Assembly: GCA_034509495.1 (NCBI GenBank)
Contig: CM067512.1
Location: 6,890,468-6,954,467 of the forward strand
Reading direction: 5' to 3'
From: Acestrorhynchus altus
Lineage: Eukaryota > Chordata > Actinopteri > Characiformes > Acestrorhynchidae
Length of the DNA stretch: 64,000 nt
Position numbers and translations under genes: made by a program. Below the pieces are notes generated by a model, which was not told where the DNA came from, searched no databases, and saw only the letters and a program-made list of their open reading frames with translations. Below are positions 49,495 through 60,819 of the stretch, one piece after another (the first letter of the stretch is position 1; the number at the start of each line of letters is the position of its first letter).

Positions 49495-49870
49495 AAGTGT
49501 ATGTTTACTGATCTGTCCACATGTAAATGCTCAACGTGCATATAGATTCTGACTGATCAGTAAGAGTGGGCAGAGCTAATAACATCACTGACCCAGATAT
49601 TGAGTCATAGAGGAAAATGTCATGAAAAGGGTTATTACTGATACATACCTAAATAACAAAAATGGAACAAAAAAGGATCTCCAGGGTTTTTTTTTTTAGT
49701 TTTATTTATACTGTTGTGTATTTTGAACAACTTTAGAGTTATTGTAAATGTTCTTGTCAATCTGATCAGTACAATTCACCAAAATAAATGTATTTTCAGC
49801 CTGAAAGCACCCTGGATGACACATTTCCAACAGCATTTCTGGCATATATAGAAATATATTTAGTTAAAAA
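49495..49870 (+). repeat. Unclassified dispersed repeat, copy
   Basis: GGGCAGAGCTAATAACATCA and the preceding GATTCTGACTGATCAGTAAG correspond to the reverse complement of 55975-56040. TTTTGAACAACTTTAGAG and TTCTTGTCAATCTGATCAG correspond to the part at 39345-39385. Confidence 0.55.
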
Positions 49871-50474
49871 TGCACAAAAAAGTATGTGTAAGTAAAGATC
49901 AGAACATGTTCTCTCAAATGCATCTCAGGATGTTGGTCTCAATCTGATCTTCACCTGGGAAACCCTCCTTAACCCAGCCTGAAACACTCTGCATGCATAG
50001 GATATTATCACTATCATGTAAAAATGTATCTCCTTCCTACTTTTCATTTTTGATATCATTTAAATCTGCCTGTTTTTATTTACATCATTTTTCAAAAGCA
50101 TGATGAATAGACCAAAATAAATGCTCAAAAATGGCTTGAGCAATATATTTTTACATTGACTTTCATTCAACATTCAGGGGGGGCTTCTTTCCTTCACCTG
50201 TAAAGCCATTTTGAGATATAATATGCTTGCATGAAAGTAATGAGCTGCTATTTACTATCATAAAAAAATCATAAAATCTCATAAAATTTTCAGAAACAAT
50301 GGGATCTTATAAAAAATGCAGGAATTCATAAATGTGTGACTAAAAAAAAGGATTTGTACAATGTTAACTAAATATAGATTTACACTAATGTAAATGCATA
50401 CGTTACTTATGCGTTTACTTATGAAATAAACCCATTTGTACAGAGAATGTTACAATGTAAGCTATGTAATGTTA

Positions 50475-50850
50475 TTACCCGAACCTCCACATAAACCCTA
50501 AACATAACCTAAACCGTGGACAGCAGTGACCTTGTGGTTGGAGAATCAGCCTTGTGACTCAACTGTTGCTGGTTTAATTCCCTGAACTGGCAGAGACAAA
50601 GAGCAAAGGCACTTAACTCCCCAACTGCTCCCAGAGCACCATGGATGGGCTTCCCACTGCTCCGGACATGTGTGCTCGCCGCTCCATAGTGTGCAAATTC
50701 ACTAGTATGGGTATGTTTCACTGCGTGGATGGGTTAAATCGAGAGGACGAATTCCCCCCCATAACCCTAACCTGAACCTAACCTCAATTTTAACTTTAAT
50801 CGTAACCTAAAATTAACATAGCCCTTACCACAACCCTAACCCTTACCATC
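50475..50850. repeat. CCTAA-rich repeat split by a SINE
   Basis: Telomere-like CCTAA variants occur on both sides of a SINE: at 50478-50515 (AACCCTAAACATAACCTAAA) and 50760-50850 (ATAACCCTAACCTGAACC, CACAACCCTAACCC). The composition matches the field at 23448-23945. The SINE apparently inserted into this array. Confidence 0.65.
50517..50750 (+). mobile_element. tRNA-derived SINE
   Basis: The tRNA-like head GTGACCTTGTGGTTGGAGAA leads to a B-box-like GGTTTAATTCCC near 50571. The body has ACTCCCCAACTGCTCCCAG, GCTCCGGACATGTGTGCTCG and GTGTGCAAATTCACTAG, and it ends with GCGTGGATGGGTTAAATC. Order and content match the minus-strand copy at 29611-29826. No A-rich tail is visible. Confidence 0.8.
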
Positions 50851-51187
50851 TGCTGGAGATTCTGTCCATTGTTTCCTTTATAGAAGCTGGAAAAATGAGA
50901 AAAATATCATACTGTATTGGTGTTATTTTCTCAGTTGTTCTTCAAATACAGGGCATTCTGGCTTGTGAGTATTTGGCAAAGAGTATTACAGCCAAATATT
51001 TATATCTGCTGATACCCAGATGGAAAAACAGAGTACTTGATGAATAGAGATTAAATTACATGCATAAATAAGAAGATATTCATGAGCATTTTAATGAGTG
51101 CAATGCTAGTTTTTAGTTTAAGGCTTTGGGAAGTATTGGGCCTTGAGTCCACAATAAAGACAGCAGCCTGGACTGTTGGATACTCAC

Positions 51188-51375
51188 AGAAATTTAATTT
51201 CACCACTTCAGTACCAGGACATAGAAATGTTAGTTTTCCATTAGTGTTGAAGGACAGCAGGTCAAGGTTAACAATACTTAAACTTCTTTTAGGTTTGGTG
51301 AAGGTCATCAGGTAGGGAGAGGCTGGTCCATTTCCATTCAGCCAATAGAGAGTATACAGCAAAGGAGTTGCTTGA
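51188..51375 (-). other. Candidate protein-coding exon, unidentified
   Basis: On the minus strand an acceptor-like TGTTTCCCCACAG precedes position 51375 and a strong donor GTGAGTAT follows position 51188. The 188 bp between are open in one frame (62 full codons, entry phase 2, exit phase 1). The product includes YTLYWLNGNGPASPYLMTF and SLSIVNLDLLSFNTNGKLTF. The amino-acid composition is protein-like and not low complexity. I do not recognise a family. A plus-strand frame of 77 codons also covers it, and no neighbouring exon was found, so chance remains possible. Confidence 0.25.
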
Positions 51376-51429
51376 CTGTGGGGAAACACTGTGGCTTCAG
51401 GGAAGGCCTAATGATTTCCCAGGATTATA

Positions 51430-51800
51430 TTTACAATTACATTAGTTGAACCCAGGAGGAATGAACCACAACAATGCACATTCCAATGCACAACTGCAGT
51501 GGTATTATGCCAGACTGTCAAGGTGTCACACAGAAGATCATCTACAGTGGTGAGTCCCACTTTTGTTTTAGTGGAAAGAACCAATGAGTTCTTATGTGGA
51601 GCCACAGCTACACAATGCTTTGTGTTGTCATAGTGTAGGTGTAATCCTGTATTTGTGAAGGTCTCCACTGCGGTCTCAAGAGCTTGCCTTCGATATATGG
51701 GTACTGTGCCATGCCCAGTTTTGTCACCAGACCTATCCTCAACTGAAAATGTGTGGGATGCTATTGGATGTACTATCAACACACTACTGAGAAACACCAC
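51430..51800 (+). mobile_element. Tc1-like transposase relic
   Basis: The plus strand near 51525-51565 reads TQKIIYSGESHFCFSG, resembling the W..VIFSDESRF block. Near 51725-51770 it reads SPDLSSTENVWDAIG, the PDLNPIENVW block ahead of the last catalytic acidic residue. Stops and frame changes lie between. The 130-codon minus-strand frame over the same bases is a shadow. Confidence 0.6.
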
Positions 51801-52189
51801 TTCTGTAAATATTCAATAAATATTGCCCATATCAGTCTAATTTTTTCATAAATGCATTGATTGAAGTTTGGACATTTATGAGCCAAATTACAGAAGTTTG
51901 TCCAACAGTTGTGGACTAATAATGACATGGTTAAGAAAGGCTTGACTAAAGAAAATAATTTACAATTTACAGATATGCTGTGTCAGGTTGAAAAAATGTT
52001 TTAAACCTAAAAAATGATCTGAGCAATTCAGATGCTCTGCAGCATCCAAACCTTTTTCTCATCTATCAAGTCACTTGCTCCATTTTTTTTTGCATGTGTT
52101 TGTATCTAACGTTGCTGTAGAATCCCTCTGATTTGTTGCAAATTCATCCTTTTTTCCACTCAGACACTCTTCTACCCCACTCCTCCACC
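51801..52189. other. No gene seen
   Basis: Unique AT-rich sequence. Confidence 0.5.
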
Positions 52190-52680
52190 TTAGCACCACA
52201 GACGGCCACAGATATAAGTAATGACAATCCGAGCTGAAGAGCGAATCATCACATGCCAGTTTTCGAGAAGAGTGCCAGATTGGCCTGTTCTACTGGATTC
52301 ACTGTGGAAGGAATCTCTTACTGAGTGAAATAGACTGAAAGGAAGTGAAAGCAGGAGAATGGATAGGGATGAGATTGGGGGGGAAATCAAAACCTCAGGC
52401 TCCTCTATAGCTGTGTGATGATTCATTAAGTTGCACTGCTTCCAAGGACTTCTTGCTGTTAATAATGCTGCTATATTTGTCCAGAACAAGTCTAAAAGCC
52501 GCAGCCCTACAGACAAGCTCTATTGATTAATTGCAGAAGTGGGGTTGAAAGGAGTGTGCCAGTGATAATTGCGAGTCCTTGTTTCACTGAGTCTGTGACG
52601 GTTAATCTACTGCCATGAAAACAAGAAAATAAGAGTGATTTATTGCTTTGAATCAAGAAAGTTACATATTGTGTCAGCAG
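52190..52680. other. Candidate conserved non-coding element
   Basis: Repeat-free, balanced sequence with TGATTCATTAAGTTGCAC, CTATTGATTAATTGCAG and GCTGTTAATAATGCTGC. Adjacent minus-strand frames of 108 and 90 codons have no domain and no splice framing. Texture-based inference. Confidence 0.3.
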
Positions 52681-52989
52681 GGGTGTCGGTCTCTGGCTAA
52701 TGAAGGCCGGAGCCCTATTTTGATGGGGGCACTTAAAAATCTCTGGATATAAAATTGACTTGTTAAATTTGAAATTCAATCATTTAAAATTTTCTCATTC
52801 TCTCCGTTCTCATTGAAATATCCTTTGTTTATTTAGTCCTTTATGATGCATTCTGCACAAACTCAATTCACACAACCCCCAACCCCCAACTGGTAGGTAT
52901 TCTGGTTTCTTTCCCCCCTTTTGAAACATGTTGGTACAAAAATTGGTTGTGCTTATTTGTTCAAAAGCGTGAGGAAATGGTTGTGTAAG

Positions 52990-53520
52990 TTATCCTGTGA
53001 TGGACTGACACCCAGTCTGGGGTAAGTTCTGCACAGCAGCTAGTGGACACACAAGGTGGGTTGTGTCCATGGATTCGTGCTGTTGGCACCAAATTCTGAC
53101 ATACAAGAAATCAAGAAATCAAGATTCATCATTTTCTCCAGTTTTCACATGTTCAGTTGTGGTGGGCCAGTACCCACCACAACCTCACCTTTCTGGAATC
53201 TAATGTGATCTTTTGTTGTTGTAGCCCATCCTCCTCAAGATTTAATATGTCGTGAATTTTGTAGATTAGTTGGTTATCTGAGACAGTGTGGCCTTTCGGT
53301 CAGCGCAAACTGCTCTGAACGTTCTTAATTGGGTTCTCTAATCAACAAGGTGCTTCTATCCTTCTATTCTGAGTAACTTTAAAGATTGTGGTTTGATCAT
53401 TCGGATGGTTGGTGTTAACATTACCTGCAGTTGCTGACTCACATCTATAAGACATTAATTGCTGCTGCAACATAATTGGTTGATATGGTCATTATGCAGT
53501 TTATGCAGCTCTGACAATAC
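52990..53520 (-). repeat. Degenerate dispersed repeat, with SINE-like tail at its left
   Basis: ATCCTGTGATGGACTGACAC near 52999-53018 is typical of the 3' part of fish V-SINEs. The following segment (GGAATCTAATGTGATC, ATCAACAAGGTGCTTCTATC, ATTCTGAGTAACTTTAAAG, GGATGGTTGGTGTTAAC) matches in order a very common teleost dispersed repeat in antisense orientation. The class is not assigned here. Confidence 0.5.
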
Positions 53521-54260
53521 CCAAAGTGTATTCAGAGCAAACATATTATGATATAATTGTCACAATAATGTATTATAACATATTCTCATTGCCCACCTCT
53601 CTGTTAACTATCTATTTAATATACTGTAATAAGCACCAACCACCACAAACACTATTGACCAAATTTGATAATTAGTGTGAGCGTTTGCATTTCTGTCACT
53701 CAGTTTGTTTAATTAACTCGGGAGTCTTCAGAGCATTATGCCACAGTCACAGAGGCTCAGTAGGACAGATTTGGATAGATCTATGTTGAATAAACATTAG
53801 GCAACGTGATAATGAAGCTCTGTGTGCAGTTAGGACTGAGGTACTGAGCATGGAATCGGTTGACTTAAATCGAGTCTGCACAAAGTGTAATAATCAGTTC
53901 TATTGTCAAACACCAACATGAAGGTACTTTCAGTATAAAGTTTTTCATTAAAAAGTCCCATCTAGCCAGCCACAATAATTTTGGTTATTAGTTGTTGCAC
54001 ATTAATTGTAATTAAAAAAAAAAAAAAAAAACTTTTATACTTGAATCCAATTCATTTCACTCAGTAAATGTAAAGCTCCTAACATTATTTCACTGAAGAT
54101 TAAAATGGCATTTTAAAGCTTCTGCAACTAAATGCTTTACAGTTATAATATAGTGACACAAACATTTTTGAATAGTTATAATTATTTAATATATAAACTT
54201 TTTCAAAGTGGGTAATTAGGTTAGGTTCCAGATCTCCAATAAAAACAAGATCCTTAACAA
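53521..54260. other. No gene seen; A-homopolymer near 54013-54031
   Basis: AT-rich unique sequence with an A-run of about 18 bp. No gene was recognised. Confidence 0.5.
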
Positions 54261-54291
<31 letters not shown>

Positions 54292-54292
54292 A
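54261..54292. repeat. (AAAT)n array
   Basis: Eight AAAT units. Confidence 0.96.
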
Positions 54293-54539
54293 GGGACAAA
54301 CATTTTTTTTTTTTAATACCATTGCTTTCCAATGAAAACCATCTCCAAATTTGTACATTTAAGGAGTTATTGTGGGACCACAGAGAAACAGATGCACTAT
54401 AGTCTCTTATTACAGAACCATAACATGCTCTTATATGGTGGGTGGAGCTTATCAAATGGAAACTGAGTCCACAAACTGTGTCTACGAAGTATTAATGTAA
54501 TGGCTGATGAGTGTTTACATCTCTGTCCTGCTGGACAGG

Positions 54540-54665
54540 TCAAATTCCTTAGGTTTTGTAACCTGTTCCAGCCTGATGTGCATCAACATCACAGAATGTG
54601 TTTGTGCCATGATACACTTCCACAATCAAGCTGTGAAGATCAGATAGATTCTTTGACTATACAGC
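54540..54665 (-). mobile_element. Fragment of the same Tc1 family as 43648-44569
   Basis: GGTTTTGTAACCTGTTCCAG, CTGATGTGCATCAACATCAC and GTGCCATGATACACTTCCAC are antisense landmarks near the N-terminal end of that Tc1 transposase and its 5' flank (GTGAAGATCAGATAGATTC). Only about 120 bp remain. Confidence 0.65.
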
Positions 54666-54807
54666 ACCGCTGTTTTTTATGTTTTATTGCAGGCTATTAA
54701 CTGAACATGCCACAGCTCAGCATGCTTTTCATCAAAGAACCAGATGGATGTACACAGTCACCAAGAGCTGTGTAGTGTGGCATATGGAAATTCAACATGT
54801 TCGTAGT

Positions 54808-54808
<1 letters not shown>

Positions 54809-54870
<62 letters not shown>

Positions 54871-54893
54871 CTCTCTCTCTATATATATATATA
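54809..54893. repeat. (TC)n-(TA)n microsatellite
   Basis: About 70 bp of (TC)n with CTCACTC and TTTCTTT interruptions, followed by (TA)n. Confidence 0.96.
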
Positions 54894-55153
54894 AAATTCT
54901 CTTTTTTTGACAGATTTATCAAGTTTTGTATTTAACACATTTTGCAAACTTTTTTAATGATTCATAAAATATGAGAGCAGAATATGTATTCAGTTTGACT
55001 GTGCATGGCTCTGTATTGCCACAGTATCAAACTGCATTAATTCTCTGTGTGAATTCAACCTCCTGATTTGTAATGCAAACCAAATTCATATTGCTTACTC
55101 TCACATAACCCGCATGCAAGATGGGCACTATAAAGTACAGTGAGTAAATTCCA

Positions 55154-55275
55154 TTCCACTCTTTGATCATGACAAAAACAAGCAAAAACAAAAACAAACA
55201 AACAAACAAACAAACATTTCCACTCTTTGATCATGACAAAAACAAGCAAAAAACGAAAACAAACAAACTAACAAA
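55154..55275. repeat. 64-bp direct duplication with (CAAA)n
   Basis: A segment starting TTCCACTCTTTGATCATGAC at 55154 is repeated at 55218. Both copies end in (CAAA)n-type sequence. The duplicated parts are almost identical, so the duplication is recent and may be slippage-mediated through the (CAAA)n. Confidence 0.85.
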
Positions 55276-55734
55276 AAAAGGCAATCAACCCTAAATAGAA
55301 TCATGTAATTAATTCCCACAGTAATTTACTGGAGTGACAATGTCTCTGTAACAAATTGATTCTACTACTTTGCATAGAGGTAAATAATGGTCAGAACTTT
55401 GCCATTAGCAGAGCCTTTCAATAACATGGAGGACAGTAAATCTTTTTTCATTACCTGCACCCAAAACCTGCTGGAAAAAATGACAGTGTGTGCCTGGCGA
55501 ATTCCAAATTGGTCCACTGAGCAGTTCTTTTTTTTTTTTTTTTTTTTTTCTTCACACCTAAGCATTAGACAGTGTGTGACAAAACAACATGTCCATTTTC
55601 ATATTTCACAAGAGACTTTGAACAACCCTTTCTGCTTTTATGATGAAAAAATATTCTTTCTAGATGGGGGCAGTTCTATTTTTTTTTTAATTTAACCTTA
55701 CCTAGTACCCTAAATTCATTTTGTGTGTTCATAG
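55276..55734. other. No gene seen; T-homopolymer at 55529-55549
   Basis: Unique sequence with a 21-bp T-run and a second T-run near 55680. The 102-codon plus-strand frame reads through the T-run as poly-Phe and is not supported. Confidence 0.5.
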
Positions 55735-56130
55735 TTTAGATATCATTATTTCTGAGTGATCCTAGGCTATTCAAATTTGTCTTCATTTGAGATGTAAAAA
55801 TGAACATAATTAATCATGTTGGTTATTGTTCAACCAGAGGGTTTAAGATACTCGACAGTGGACCAAATAAGGTCTTTTTTGTATTTTAATTTTCTATTTT
55901 ATTTTTGTATTTATTTCTATTTTTATGTATCAATATAATTTCAGGACTTTCATTCTGAAATTTGAAGACTGTTTGAGCAAAGACATAACAGGGCCAGTGA
56001 CATCATTAGCCCTGCCCACCCTGGTTTATCAGTTGCAATCTACATGCAGGTGAGAATAAAATGTGGCCAGAGCAGTAAACATGCACTGGAATCTCCTTTG
56101 GCATTTAATCTGGGGTTCATTCCAGCTGGA
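55735..56130 (-). repeat. Unclassified dispersed repeat, copy
   Basis: Its reverse complement matches 39155-39425 and 49495-49870 in the same order of blocks. This is the most complete copy visible. It begins near GTTTACTGCTCTGGCCACAT and continues to a GATCCTAGG block shared with 2605-2640 and 57113-57150. Confidence 0.6.
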
Positions 56131-57035
56131 TACTAGTGGATCTATCTGTTTAGCTGAATGACTTGCTGATATTTCATCATACAATGATGAAATGGTTAGA
56201 TAGAGTAAATCTCTTAGTTTGTTATGTGTATTACATCCATAGGTTGTTCCGATTGACTATAACTGTCCACAAAGTGCAGCTCTTGGTATGTAAGAGTTAA
56301 CAAATGTTGTTTTCTGTAATGTCAGTTTACTGTTTGATGTAGTGGGGAGAGAGACACCATGTATATGCTGCTTTATGCATGACAGACAATATGGACCATT
56401 AACTTCAGCATGATGCAGCTAAGAATGCACTAAAGTTTTAAAGACCTAGTTCATGAAAAAACAATAAGTAGCATTTAAACCTTTGAAAACAATGTTAAAG
56501 TTTCATGGAATACATGGATTCCATATTGGTCTTCAGGGGCGTCAATTGACCCATCTTACTGACACACTTTTTTTACCCCCAATTACTCACAAATTCCATC
56601 TTTGCCAATTTCCCTCTACTTGCTAGGAGACCCCCATCACAAGATTTCATCAGCTTTTTCTGGCTACATTTAATGGTCCGCCCAGAGTGAGTTCTTTTAG
56701 CACAAGCACTGCTGCGATTCTGTAACAGTCTGTAACGTCTGCATCAGTTGAGGTGAAATAGAAAATTCCTGTGTTTTATGGATGATTGATTGCGCGTCTA
56801 ATCAGTGTATGGATTTAAATCAGACCAAATAAAGCAGATTGTTGTGTCACATTCAAAGCTGGATGTACAGATACCAAAGGTGGGAACATACATGTGGCAG
56901 AAATAAACAACTCCTGGGCAACTAAACTAAAGATAAACCCAACTTTGTTAAACATATAGGTGCTAGAAATTATAGTTTGGGCAATGTTTTTTTTGCCATA
57001 AAGGACATATTTGTAAATAATATGTGTGATTTAAG
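56131..57035. other. No gene seen
   Basis: Unique sequence. TTTCCCTCTACTTGCTAGG and GGTCCGCCCAGAGTGAG near 56610-56690 look like a decayed dispersed repeat but could not be assigned. Confidence 0.45.
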
Positions 57036-57039
57036 CTGT

Positions 57040-57400
57040 TGAACTCTAGGCTAATTTGCGAGATGTTTTCTTAGTTTGATGTAGTTGTCTTAGTATGACA
57101 GTCACACATGCCAGGTATTGTTATTTTCAGGAGATCCTAGGCTTCTTAAATTAATATTTTATAAACATGAAGAATTTAAAACTTTGACCATCTTTTGATC
57201 AAAATTTAACTTGTGCCTACAATATTTTAATATATATATATTTTTTGGAAGATAATTTAATTAATTTTTCATAATGATTAGGTTGACATTTGACATTTAT
57301 AACAATAAAATGTTCAGAATAGCTGACAGTAGTCCAAATAAACCACCCTGAATGTCCTTGATTATTTTTGTATTTTGTATAAAATAATTACATAAAATTA
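57040..57400 (-). repeat. Unclassified dispersed repeat, copy
   Basis: TATTGTTATTTTCAGG followed by AGATCCTAGGCTTCTTAAAT near 57117 matches 2607-2640, and GTCCAAATAAACCACCC near 57334 matches GGACCAAATAAGGTC at 55860. Order and orientation agree with the copy at 55735-56130. Confidence 0.5.
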
Positions 57401-58400
57401 GTTTAAAATGTGTACATTTTGAATTATCCCTGAGGGTTGCTTTGACAAAAATGAGGAAGGGGAACTTCCTTTGAACTCTGTCTAAAAACTAATATCAGGG
57501 AACATCTCTTCAAATAACCTTCAAAGAAATAAAAACAGAGAAATCATGCTCAGCACGGACTTTCCTGATATGATGGATCAAGTTTGATGGCAAAGACTCA
57601 AGAAACTATAAATCATTCTTGATTGAGGGATTCTTGTAATCAAGCATACCAAGTGAAGTGCTGTTCCTCCTTCAATGATTAGACAGGTTCTTGCCCCATA
57701 CTTCAAAGCTTAGCCACAAACGAGTGTGCTAAAGAAATCGTCCACAACGGTTTGCTTTATAAGGCCAGCAAAAGACAATAGTGTGTTTTGCACACGTGTG
57801 CTCTAACTTGACATTTATTATGATGGGGAGGCATTAAGTAGAGTGTGGAAAATGTGCTACAAACAGATGAGCATAATTCAGCTCCAGATGTGTTTGTCTA
57901 AGTGAATGAGTGGATCCTGACATGTCTGAGATACAGTGTACCATTTTCTCCATTCATTTCATGCTTGAGCTGGTTACAGTCTGATGATGAAGCCTTGGGT
58001 AAAATCTAAAAAGCAATCTTGGAGACATTTTTAGAATATGGAAGCCATGGGAATTATGCAACTACTGTAAGAAATTTGGGATGCAGCAGGTTTACAGTAC
58101 TCCACTGGAGCCGTAAACAAGGGTGTGCTTAATGACCTAGCATTTCCTTCCCATAAATTGGAGATATTTGTTTGTAGATCAAATGCTGGCTACAAAGCAG
58201 TCAAGACACTGGCCATGTGGTCCATAGCATCCTATAGAATAGAATATATAGAGTATATATATAGAGAGAGTATACTATAGAATATAGAAAATATCATAAA
58301 ATAGTAGATATAGTTACTGAAATGTAGTTGCAAGAACTTTAGAATGATCTACTAAACCAATGAAAGAAACATGTTTTTGGTTCATGTCTTTTAGTTTGAG
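57401..58400. other. Unique sequence, part CNE-like (57560-57930)
   Basis: The block 57560-57930 is repeat-free with ATAAATCATTCTTGATTGAG, CAATGATTAGACAGG and TGAGCATAATTCAGCTCC. It may be regulatory. 58237-58310 is a short TATAGAG-rich low-complexity tract. Confidence 0.35.
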
Positions 58401-58404
58401 TAAA

Positions 58405-58630
58405 CAACAGAGTACAGGCTAGAAAAAGTAAGTGACCCTAAAATGAAGCAACAGTCATCTCCAAGACACATTTGCTGCAGCAGCAATTAAGATTTGAACG
58501 TCCCTAAAGAGGAATTTTGGACAGGTTCTCCCAGCAAATGTGTTTCAGTTCATCAAGAAGTCTGTGGCACCACTGGGTTAAGATCAAGACTGTGACTGTC
58601 CAGTCCACATAACATAAATGTTTTCAACCA
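58405..58630 (-). mobile_element. Tc1-like relic, same family as 36165-36500
   Basis: GGCTAGAAAAAGTAAGTGAC, then GCAAATGTGTTTCAGTTCATC and TGGGTTAAGATCAAGACTGT occur in the same order and orientation as in the copy at 36165. No transposase frame survives. Confidence 0.55.
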
Positions 58631-59229
58631 TGCTTTAGTTTTCCTTAACTCCTCTTTCCCATCTCTTTCACTTACTATATCTAGTAACTGTGTGCATTAT
58701 TTTACAAAATGAATTAGAACATCTTAGAATTTGTATCTCTGATTAGATTTTTAACTGTAAAAAAAGTAAAACATGTTACTTAAGAAGAAGGGTATTAAAA
58801 GGAAGATGGCACCTTGTTGCCTTGGCATTCAAGAGAGACATGCAGTGTTATTCTGTGTTAGAACTTGGTTCAAATCCCATTGGCTCCTCCAAGTTTCACT
58901 TTCCAGCAGAATGTGTGCAAAGACCCAAGACAAATGTCCCATTAGCAGCATGTAACAGCATATAACAGTGCACTTGTTTGTAAATAAGCATCACCATAAC
59001 TGCCTACATTTGCTTGAAACTGTCTGGTTTTGCCACCACAAAAACCTGGCAACCTTATCCCTCTGCCCCATTTTTGAAATTGACAATCACATGAATTCAT
59101 CACACAAGATCAGCTTACAAGACGTGTGTGTTTTTTTTAGCACATTGGATTACACTGGAACAGTTGTCAAGATGGCAGATGTCTGGTTTCTGGATCAGAA
59201 TTTATGAAGAGAAGGGGACAAGAGAGCAA
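58631..59229. other. No gene seen
   Basis: Unique sequence with 60-80 codon frames and no recognised motif. Confidence 0.45.
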
Positions 59230-59520
59230 GGCCACTGAAGCAGAATTGGAATGGAGCCTTGTGTCTGCCCTCACTCCTTCCATCTAAGTGGCAAGGGCAT
59301 GTATGCCAGATGGGCACCTGCCCCCTGCTGGCTCCAGTCAGCAGACGAACATGCTTTCATGCCATCAAAGCATTCCTCGGCCTTGCTTTGGAACCAGCAG
59401 CTGATTATTATTGCATGCGGATGTTAATAATGCATAATTATATCAATTCTTCTGGGGCTTGGTTACTTCGCCTGTGATTTGGATTTTAACTCAAAGGACA
59501 TTGACTTGTATCCCATCGTG
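59230..59520. other. Candidate conserved non-coding element containing a CTCF motif
   Basis: Repeat-free, relatively GC-rich block. The left half carries a CTCF-type motif. The right half is dense in TAAT/TTGCAT cores (GCTGATTATTATTGCATGC, GTTAATAATGCATAATTA). This combination is typical of vertebrate regulatory elements. A 72-codon frame over it has no domain. Confidence 0.4.
59318..59331 (-). promoter_or_regulatory. CTCF-binding motif
   Basis: The minus strand reads CCAGCAGGGGGCAG, which satisfies every position of the degenerate core CCASYAGRKGGCRS. CTCF binds such sites to organise chromatin loops and insulation. Flanks are GC-rich and repeat-free. Occupancy cannot be judged from sequence. 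Confidence 0.6.
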
Positions 59521-59548
59521 TCCAGTAATTCAATCAAAACCTTGGACA

Positions 59549-59597
59549 TATATATATATATATATATATTAAATATATATAAATATATATATATATT

Positions 59598-59665
<68 letters not shown>
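59549..59665. repeat. (TA)n-(CA)n-(TA)n compound microsatellite
   Basis: Two (TA)n blocks with AAATA interruptions, (CA)n at about 59600-59631, then (TA)n again. The (TA)n blocks can pair across the (CA)n. Confidence 0.96.
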
Positions 59666-59668
<3 letters not shown>

Positions 59669-60219
59669 TAATATTCTAATAAATACAATGTATAACGGGT
59701 CTCTCATGTTAAACTAGGTCAAAATTACTTTTTGTTTCTTTGGCCTTTAACATCCAAAAGTGGCTACATTTTATATAATCTACTATGATTTTTGCTTACA
59801 ATCTACTCTCTTCCATCTGCTAGATATGGCTGCATTATGAACTTGCAGTGTAAGCTGATTTAGACATAGCATGGTTGACACAGATTCGAGTCTCACTGGG
59901 GGGGTAATAATCCCAGCCCATGTCACCATATGGCTCAACTCACAAGCTAAATTAAATATAGATGTGGCCAATAAGCTCAGTAGCTTTCTGTGTTTACTGA
60001 ATCTGCTGGTATCACCCTGGCTAAATACAACAGATCACCGCTGACCTTTTGGTTTAATACTGCTTTTCACACAACACATGAGCGAGCATAGCCTGGGTAA
60101 ATAGTGCATTGTCAGAGGCAATCTTGTCAAATGTTTAATTCAACCTTTACAGCTGAATGGGTCAGAAATACAAAAAGCAATGCCTTGATTGCTGAAAAAC
60201 ATAACGAACTGTTGTGTCG

Positions 60220-60221
<2 letters not shown>
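59666..60221. other. No gene seen; possible decayed SINE near 59835-59960
   Basis: CACAGATTCGAGTCTCACTG near 59880 resembles a tRNA-type B-box (GATTCGAGTCTC) and the preceding 50 bp could be a decayed tRNA-like head. Too degraded to call with confidence. Confidence 0.35.
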
Positions 60222-60258
<37 letters not shown>

Positions 60259-60276
60259 TTAATAATAATAATAATA
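60222..60276. repeat. (AAT)n array
   Basis: About 18 AAT triplets with one ATT interruption near 60258. Confidence 0.96.
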
Positions 60277-60819
60277 GTCCCAAATGTTGGATTTCACTGC
60301 TATTCCATATAGACCATTTCAGCATTTCCACACTATTTAATCAGTCACTTAGTGTTTTGGTTTTGGTCATATGTTAGCTTTAATGAATTCTGTGAGCTTT
60401 TTCGATATTGAGGCTAAAACGAGAACTGCATTGTTCACAGCATTTAATGAGGCTATAACAAATCAGTTGGACTGGTTACATTAGGATCACTAACTGAAAT
60501 TATTTCCAGCAGTTTCCAGCAATATTTTTGAAAACATGTTTTCAGGTAATGAGATTAAATTGTCAGTGAATATGACTCCTGGTCTCCTTCCAGGGATGTC
60601 TACAAGCATTTAGGGATCATGCCTTTCCCTACAGCTTCAAAAGTTAAACATAGTCTTTTTGTGATAATTTTATTTTAGGGATACGAGAATGTGATTTTTT
60701 AGATATATTATATAAACGGACATGTAAAGTCTTGTTTGTTTTACTTTGTTTTACTGGCTTAATGCTGAGTTTGAACATTAAAATAAAGTATAAAATAAAG
60801 TATTTTAAAAGGCTAAGGT

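Noticed and set aside
51408..51800. 130-codon minus-strand frame adjoining the candidate exon
   Set aside because: The plus strand carries Tc1 transposase blocks here, so this frame is a shadow.
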